Shown: piece by piece, positions 57,335 through 64,000 of the stretch
How the letters are laid out: every line of letters begins with the position of its first letter
Numbering within the stretch: position 1 is the stretch's first letter
Assembly (NCBI GenBank): GCA_023525975.1
Contig: CM042021.1
Location: 78,003,501 to 78,067,500 of the forward strand
DNA: 64,000 nt
Direction: 5' to 3'
DNA from: Smallanthus sonchifolius
Lineage: Eukaryota > Streptophyta > Magnoliopsida > Asterales > Asteraceae
Position numbers and translations under genes: made by a program
The notes under the pieces: model-generated
Seen by the model: the letters and a program-made list of their open reading frames with translations, nothing else
Database searches by the model: none
What the model was told of the DNA's origin: nothing

Positions 57335-59881
57335 TGTAACATCCTGGAAATTCGTTAGCTATTGGATCAAGTTAATGAAGGAATCAAATCCCTTTATAAG
57401 AACTTAGACTATAACGGTTTCATGTGGAGTTTGGTTTATCAAAGTTAAGGGACTCGGTTAGCCGTATTTCGAAGGTTCAAGATGGAAACGCGCCAAACGA
57501 TTTAGGAGGGACCCGAGGTAAAACATCAAGAGATTTAAATACCATCCTTACACAAACCCTAAGCCATTCGGCTAGGGTTGTGCACACGACGGAAACAAGA
57601 GGAGACACGGAGGAGGGAGACGCCGAGGACGGTGTTCTCACGGTGGCGACGGCCAAAAGGAACTCCGGTGCACGAAAGGTAACCCTCAAACCCCACTTGT
57701 ATGTTCCTGTTTCCATTTTTGGCATGAACCCGATTAGGTTTTCATCTTCTTTTGATTATGGTTATCGGGTGAGAGAATGGTAGCGGTGGTGGCTATGGTC
57801 GAAGGCAGGGACGACGGTGACTAAAGACAGTAGAAGGGGGTGGCATGAGGCGGTGGTGGCTCGGTTAGTGTGGCGACCGGCTGCCGAGGGGAAAGACAAA
57901 GGAGGGTAGCACGCAACGAAATGGGGTGGTGCTCGACGGCTGCTGTGGTGGCTGTGGTGGCATCTTACGGTGGTGAACGACGGGAGACGACGTAGGACTC
58001 GTTTCCAGTGTGAAGGGTGGCTTGGGTATAGTGCATGGTGGTGTTCGGCTAGGGTTTTTCCCGGCAAGGAGGATGGTGATACGGAGGTGGTGGTGCGTGA
58101 TGGAGAAGGAAATTGGAATGCCACCCGGTTAGGACTTATGCATGGCGTGCATGCACGCATGGGAACCCGGCTCGGGTGTGCGCGTGTTTGTGGAGCCAGG
58201 GCATGCATGGCACCTGCATGTGCCTGCATGCAAGCAGAGACTTGGGCACGCAAGTCTGTTAAGGACGTGAGAACTATATTTTACATAAACCCGTGAGACT
58301 AGGGTTTTGTATGGGCGAATGAGCGAGCGGATGAGATAGGTGTCGGGATCATTTATATTTAAACGTAATGGACACATGTTTAGGATTTGCTCTGACTATG
58401 TGGTCATACGTTGGTAGGTTCGGACTCATACAAGGAGACCATTACAGTACTAGAATTGGATCTTCATACCGGTGAGTTTCTAACATCCTCTTTTAAATGT
58501 TTTTAAACGTTTTGGGGCTATCGCACATACTTTTGAGACATGTTTTTTAACATTAAATGTATACCTAGCTTTGGGGTCTAACCCGATAAGTTTATGAAGT
58601 TAAATACTTAAATGTGGGGCTAAGGGACTATGTATGTCCATAAGACGTTCGGGTTACAGGTGGGGATATGGTCACGGGTCGTATAGTGACCTAATAGGGG
58701 TGAGTCAGGATTGTATTTACAGGTCGTACAGGTACGACTAGGAGGTGTCACTGGGTGTGCATGTAAGTGGTATGTGCTTAGATAATGAGATATAGTATTT
58801 GTATGAACGTTGATATATTAGAAGGGTATTGTGTTATGAGTTAGTCGGGGTGAGTCGGGATATGAGCTAAAACGCTTATGAATACGTGTAGGATACCTTA
58901 TCCTAGTGTTATGTGTGAAGTGCAGGTGCAGTTAATGAGTTATGTACATAAAGTAATGTGATGTGTTTATACATGTGTTGTGTGTATTGTGTCGTTGTCC
59001 TTGTGACATGGCGGGTATTGTGTTTGCATTGTTGTCATTATGACATGGCAAACGGGATTGTGGAGGATGAAGTCCTTCGGGAGGTCACCAAAGGTGATGA
59101 TGTCCAACAGGACAGTGATGAGCTCTGGGTGTGTCGAACGCCTTGACGAGGGTGCAGCGAAGAGGTATGTGTTTGTTTGCTTATATATTTGTGTTAAATT
59201 GCATACAAGCATTGAGTTATATTTATTGTGAATGAGATAGTATTGTTGTGTTGTGTCGAAATAGATTGACCGTTGTGTCAAGATTGTGATGTGGTGTTTA
59301 CAACCGTTATGTCAGTTGATTTGTAAGAGCCTTGGTCAAGGCTGGGTAAGTTGATGTTTAGGGATTGGTTGGGTTAACCAAGTGTCGAGTTAATACGTGT
59401 ACTTGAGTATGAGTTATTAGTGTAGGTAAGTTCGACCTATGTCAATAGGACTGTGGGATTATCATTTTTATGGTATGAGTCTTGGGTAATGAACTATTAT
59501 GGGATATCGGGTGATAACAGAGGTTATCTATTTGTTAATGAATGGTGGACCTACTTTATAAGGACCGTGGGTCCTGAGTAAAGTCTAAATAACTTTTGAG
59601 GCAAGTTGGTTTTTAATTAAACTAAACTATTAGAACTCACTCAGCGTAGCTGACTTTGTGTGTGCGATAGATTGTTTTGCAGGTAAGCGTTGCGTTGACA
59701 TATCTTGGCTTGGGAGCGGTGCTACTCGGATTGGTGTGCAAGCATTGTTGAAGCACTTTCCTGTGACAAACACTCTGGATAGATAGAGTCTTAGTTTAGT
59801 ACTTTCATGTATGTATTTGTCTCTGTTTGTAAGTTTCTGTATGTATTAGTTATCGAATTGTATTTACTTTTACATATTGAC
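57335..59881 (+). repeat. Gypsy LTR D, cut by a copia element
   Basis: Starts TGTAACATCCTGG after a purine tract. TTTAAATA near 57534 may act as TATA box, a donor-like AAAG|GTAACC is at 57679, hairpin CAGCGTAGCTG at 59642-59652 and acceptor TTTGCAG|GTAAG at 59681-59682. A GC-rich, CATGCATG-rich stretch fills about 58130-58240. It has no clear tRNA-like module. It is interrupted at 59882 by a copia LTR before reaching its own end. The frame at 57424-57783 overlaps the proposed 5' exon and has no known domain. Confidence 0.75.
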
Positions 59882-60282
59882 TGTTGCAGATTTCTCTAAG
59901 TGTTTTGTGCACTTGTATGTGCGCAGGAGATAGTTCCTGTGTACTTAGCAAGTACGCAAGAATACCCTTGCGTACTTGCTAAGTACGCATGAGCAAATTG
60001 CCCTACGCACTTGCTAAGTGCGCAGGCATCAGGTCATGTATAAATAGGAATGGTTGACAGTAGATAAGTACGCAATCAGAGTAGCAAATACGCAGAACTT
60101 TGTAATCTCAGAACTTCTCTTTGTAACCTTCAAGTGTTTATAATAGACGAACGTTTATAGTGATTATCTTGTCGGTTTACTTTGTTTAGTAAGACTCTCC
60201 ACCTAGTCACGGGTATTCCGCACCCGGTCCGACTAGTAGACCCACTTGCATGTGACGATCTGTCACACCCGAGGGACCTACA
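59882..60282 (+). repeat. Copia 5' LTR
   Basis: 401 bp from TGTTGCAG to CCTACA, followed by a primer site. TATAAATAG at 60039-60047. Palindromes GCGTACTTGCTAAGTACGC (59970-59988) and CGCACTTGCTAAGTGCG (60006-60022) lie upstream of the TATA box. The 3' partner is off the window, so the left end rests on the TG start and LTR layout. Confidence 0.75.
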
Positions 60283-60284
60283 AG

Positions 60285-60296
60285 TGGTATCAGAGC
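60285..60296 (+). other. Copia primer-binding site
   Basis: TGGTATCAGAGC two bases after the LTR, complementary to initiator tRNA-Met. Confidence 0.9.
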
Positions 60297-60876
60297 ATTG
60301 CTCTTGATTTCGAGTGTTGTGAGTGAGTTTGGAGAGTTTTCTACAGAGTTTTACAAGCAAAAAGAGGTGTTTTTGTTGATTTTTGTGATAAAATAGGGGT
60401 AGCTCTTGAGCACTACTTTAGAAGCAAAATTCACTCAAAAACCGACTTTTGTTGTGTATTTTGAGTGTTGTGAGCATCAAAGGTTGGTTAGAAACAAGTT
60501 TCTGACCCTTTGTCTCACATTGATTGTTCATCCGTCCGATTTTTGCCATCTCCGGTGTGTTTTCCAGTGACCGGAATAGTTTGGTGAGAGTTGGTGAAAA
60601 GGTGTTCTGCGTACTTACCATATCTGGCAAAAAGTATAGTCTTGCTGCGTACTTACTAAATACGCAAGAATAATCTCTTGAGTACTTTCTAAATACGCAA
60701 GACTAATCTTGTGCGTACTTAAGTTATATCCTGCGTACTTATCATTTACTCCTGCGTACTTATCAAGTACGCAAGAGCAAATCTTAAATACGCAAGACCA
60801 TTTCTCTAAGTGCCCAAGGCCAATATCAAGTGCGCAAGTGTCTCTGATTTTTCTGAAATTTGACTAAGTGTTCACC
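60297..60876 (+). other. Copia leader with palindromic half-sites
   Basis: Untranslated leader. From about 60605 to 60835 it carries many copies and half-copies of TGCGTACTT / AAGTACGCAAG, the same motif as in its LTR and in G. Confidence 0.8.
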
Positions 60877-61512
60877 ATGTCGAATTTTCAGAACCTTAGA
60901 AACCTTTTAAACTACGACAATGAGATCGGTACTACTCAGGAACCGCCAAAGCTGCTAAATGTAAATGATTATTCTTACTGGAAGGCACGCTTTGAGCATT
61001 ACATTTCATACACCGATTCCTCGTTATGAATACCAATCCTAGAAGGATATAAGCATCCCACACACATCTATCTTGATGATGAACTGCCTAAGCCTATCTC
61101 TAAACTCGATGAAGAGGAAAATAAAGCTTATGATCGAGAGAAGAAGGCTCTTGATTCAATAACTATGGCATTAACTCGGGAGTTGTTCCACAGCTTCTGA
61201 CAACTCTAAGGATCTTTGGAAGGCGTTACAGAAAAGATTCGAAGGGAATAGTGATATCAAGAAGAGTAAACGAGATCTACTCAGGAAGCAGTATGAATGC
61301 TTCAGATTTTTGGAGAATGAGTCTTTAAATGACCTCATCTCTAGATTCTATCATCTGCAGACAGAATTGAAAGCTTTTGAGCTCAAGTATCCCGATGAAG
61401 AGTTGGTGGAAAAGTTTCTGGATGCTTTACCACCCAGGTTTGAAATGTACACAACCCTGATAAGAGAAAATCCAAAATTCTTTGAAATGACAGTAGAGGA
61501 GGCAATTGAAAA
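60877..61512 (+). pseudogene. Copia Gag, broken and truncated
   Basis: Starts MSNFQNLRNLL; LLNVNDYSYWKARFEHYI is the typical N-terminal pattern of plant Ty1/copia Gag (UBN2-type). TGA at 61027-61029 where a Trp codon is expected, a frameshift near 61195, then an open stretch with SLNDLISRFYHL, LPPRFEM and EEAIEN. LTR E interrupts it at 61513, before the zinc knuckle. The rest of the element lies beyond the window. Confidence 0.9.
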
Positions 61513-64000
61513 TGTCACACCCCGACCGATGGCGGAATCATCGGGGCGGGACATGTAAGACTGTTCATCGCACAAGGTTGACTAAATTGAAATATGTTAA
61601 AGTCAAATTTCCATTTCACATAATCCAAGTACAAACCAAATCCAAACAAAGAAACAATAAACAACTCATAAACTTCTTGATTTAATATTGCTAAGTCCAA
61701 ATCCTATATTGAGCACGTCTTGAATCATTCTCACATATTAGGGCCTGAAACATGAATAAAATAAAGTCAACTAAAAAGTTGGTGAGTATAACACAGTTAT
61801 ATATAGATAGCATATAGTTGAAAACAAATCCTTTACAAGACATGAAAAATAAGGCATTTATGGGGAGCAGCTATTGTGTAATCAAGTACAACCAAACCTT
61901 TGTAACTAGTATGCAAATTGTGTTGTCGGTATCAATCACCTCCACTTGGGTGGGTTTGTCAGACTCAATAGATCTATCATTGAAAACCGTCGGCTTGTAT
62001 AGTTAATGATTGCACATAGTTTTCACAAAGACTAGCACAACTAGCACTCGGGCACAAAGCTCAAATTTTGCACACATGTATGTAAGTAGGATTTTGCACT
62101 TGTGTTGTTTGAGTAAATATAAATGTGAAATGTGTAATGTGTATAAAGTTCATGTTCCACCCCAAAAGTGTAAAAGAGTAAAAAGGGGTTGTGAATACTC
62201 ACTTGATATGGAAGTGAAGCTAACAAAGATTATAGATAGCAAATATGATCCTCGAAATTCACAACTTAACCTAAAGGGTAAATGTGTATTGAATCAAATA
62301 GATGCATAAAGTTTAAGTCTAAAATGAAAGTTGAATTTGTGTATAAAACTATTGATTTGTATTTAAAAGTATTGAATAAAAATTATATATAGAGTTTGAA
62401 GTAATAATATTTTTGAAACAATTTGATTAGGTTTGAATTAGATAATTGAATAAATATATAATTATAGTTTATGAAATAATGTAAATATTAATTGTAATTA
62501 AGTATAAATAAATAAATGAGTTTGATTTAAATTGTAAATTAAATAAATAATCATTATCTTATTTATTTATAAACTTGTAACTTAATCATTTAAAATATCA
62601 TTTAAGTGTAAGATAAATTTAATTTTTATAAATTTTTTAAATAAACTTTTAAATAAATAATATTTATCTCTTCAAATACAGAAAACATATTTTTATAAAA
62701 TTTGAAACATTTAATGATTGAAAAATATAAAATTAGTATTTTGTTAAAGTTTCTGAGTCACACACGACCGTGCCTCGGAAGGGCACGATCGTGCTCAAGC
62801 CACGGGCGCGACCGCGCTAGTCGGGGCGCGACCGGGTCGATCAACAGGAGCACAATCTAGACGAGTCAATAGGCACGACCGTGCCTTGGCCCGGCACGGT
62901 CGTGTCTATGATCTTTAGACACAACAGAGACTAGCCCAGAAGGCATGACAAGGTCTGGACAGGAGAACTCGACCGCGCTGCTAGTCGGCACGACCGCGCT
63001 CGATGAGGCACGGCCGCGCTAGATGATTAGCGCGACCGTGTCTCTTTCAAATCAGACACGAATTGACAATTTCTTGTATTTTAAACGCTGGATTTGTTAG
63101 GGCTTTTGATTAATGGGTTATTACGAGTCTTTTCATATAATTTAATTGTATGTAAATCGTGTTTAAGTATGGATTCGATTAAATCATTTTTATTAAAATG
63201 AGAAATCCGGTTCAGGATGATTTTTATGATGGAAGCCCCAATTAACAGAGGGCTTTTGTTATGAGGACTAAATCGACTGAGAAAAAGGTGATAATTACCT
63301 TGGAGAGTATCGGATTGATAGGAAGCGGTAGAAGAAAGTTCCGGCGTCGGCGATAACGGCTTTCGGCAACTTCGACTGCGATTCCGTCTGCTTCAACGGT
63401 TCCGAAGCTTCAGGAGAGATCGAATGGCGTGACGATGTTGCTGGATTAAGAGGGTTCTGATCGAATTGCTTGAGAGAGTTTTCTTGGAAAATATTTGAGA
63501 GAGAGTTCTTTGAGGTTCACGAATTCTGGTTAATTGGTCGTAAAGAGGATGTTTTGGTAGTATTATTTCTTAGTTAATGGGAGCAAAACGTATAACGGAT
63601 TTGAATTTGAACGATCGGGTGATTAAACTGCATTTACGTTTCAACTGTTACGCAGGCGCGACCGTGCCAAAAATGGGCGCGACCGTGCCTAGGCACCGGG
63701 CGCGATCGTTCCAAAGAAAGTCGCGCGACCGTGCCAAAGCACTTGGCGCGACCGTGCTAGGACGAAGCATGACCGTGCTAGACTAGGATTTCTTGATATT
63801 TTTCAACTTTAGTCCTTGACTTTTCAGATTTGATAAGTTTGATTAACATAGTTTCTTGCATAGTGTTTAAGTGTATATAATCGAGTAAAACTTGCGAACT
63901 TGCATTGAATCATTGCATTTAATTTATGGCGAGAAAAATAATAAGACAGTGCACGAGTATTGAATTCGAAATTGCATTACATTGAATTGAAATATGAATA
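61513..64000 (-). repeat. Gypsy LTR E (3' LTR of a minus-strand element), cut by window edge
   Basis: Its left edge TGTCACACCCCGACCGATGG matches the end of the A LTR almost exactly, so E is a relative of A. On the minus strand: donor-like AAG|GTAATT (GT at 63298-63297), hairpin CAACTTTTTAGTTG (61781-61768), acceptor TTTCAG|GCC (AG at 61746-61745; the next bases are GC, not GT). Two groups of GC-rich palindromes lie at 62755-63060 and 63650-63785. No tRNA-like module and no TATA box was found. The LTR start is off the window. Confidence 0.85.
62755..63060. repeat. GC-rich palindrome cluster in LTR E
   Basis: About ten variants of GGCACGACCGTGCC, GGGCGCGACCGCGC or GGCACGGTCGTG in an otherwise AT-rich LTR. 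Arms such as GCACG/CGTGC pair around two bases. A second cluster is at 63650-63785, on the other side of the proposed donor. Confidence 0.85.

Noticed and set aside
57424..57783. A 119-residue plus-strand frame at the start of LTR D
   Set aside because: It lies in LTR DNA across a donor-like site, has no recognisable domain, and is overlapped by equally long minus-strand frames.
57762..58253. A 163-residue minus-strand frame rich in His, Ser and Pro
   Set aside because: GC-rich LTR DNA is open in several frames; composition is low-complexity and no family is recognised.

Overview
This window is repetitive, gene-poor DNA from a flowering plant, probably a eudicot with a large genome; I cannot name the species. 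I see no host gene. Almost every base belongs to an LTR retrotransposon. Most are Ty3/gypsy chromoviruses with long LTRs (about 1.7-2.9 kb), a plant initiator-tRNA-Met primer site (TGGTATCAGAGC) and a Gag-Pol ending in a chromodomain-like tail. This fits the Tekay/Del lineage (family assignment by motif only). Ty1/copia pieces lie at the right end.

Layout, outermost host first. (1) D' is a minus-strand gypsy LTR split into 43132-44086 and 52942-53852. (2) A is a minus-strand autonomous gypsy element inserted in D'. Its 5' LTR is 40514-43131, its leader and Gag start are 40465-40513 and 20992-22070, and its Gag-Pol is 2382 down to the window edge. (3) B (2383-20991, plus) lies inside the gag gene of A. 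It is a three-LTR, two-internal-region tandem array flanked as a whole by the 5-bp duplication GGTAG. (4) C (22071-40464, plus) lies inside the leader of A, flanked by ATTGT; it has LTRs and a leader but no gag or pol. (5) G (24538-33138, minus) is an autonomous gypsy element inside the 5' LTR of C, flanked by CAGTG. (6) F (44087-52941, plus) lies inside D' (CACCG/CACCA); it is non-autonomous and carries only a broken gag. To the right come 53853-57334 (copia-like 3' end and unclassified DNA), a plus-strand gypsy LTR D (57335-59881), a copia element inserted in it (59882-61512), and a minus-strand gypsy LTR E (61513-64000) inserted in the copia gag. Every coding region is broken by stops, frameshifts or nested insertions.

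The most interesting signals are non-coding and recur in families whose LTRs are otherwise quite different. Four families (A, B, C, F) carry tRNA-like modules with A box, B box at a tRNA-like distance, then a T-run resembling an RNA polymerase III terminator; F carries two. These lie in what looks like a leader intron in the LTR (AG|GTAA donor after the TATA region, TTTCAG|GT acceptor near the LTR end), seen in B, C, F, G, D and E. A small hairpin with compensatory changes sits just upstream of the acceptor in all seven families. Autonomous (A, B) and non-autonomous (C, F) elements share a 10-bp-stem leader hairpin that could be a packaging or dimerisation signal. In G, E and the copia element, short perfect palindromes are repeated in LTR or leader DNA; G (gypsy) and the copia element use the same palindrome.
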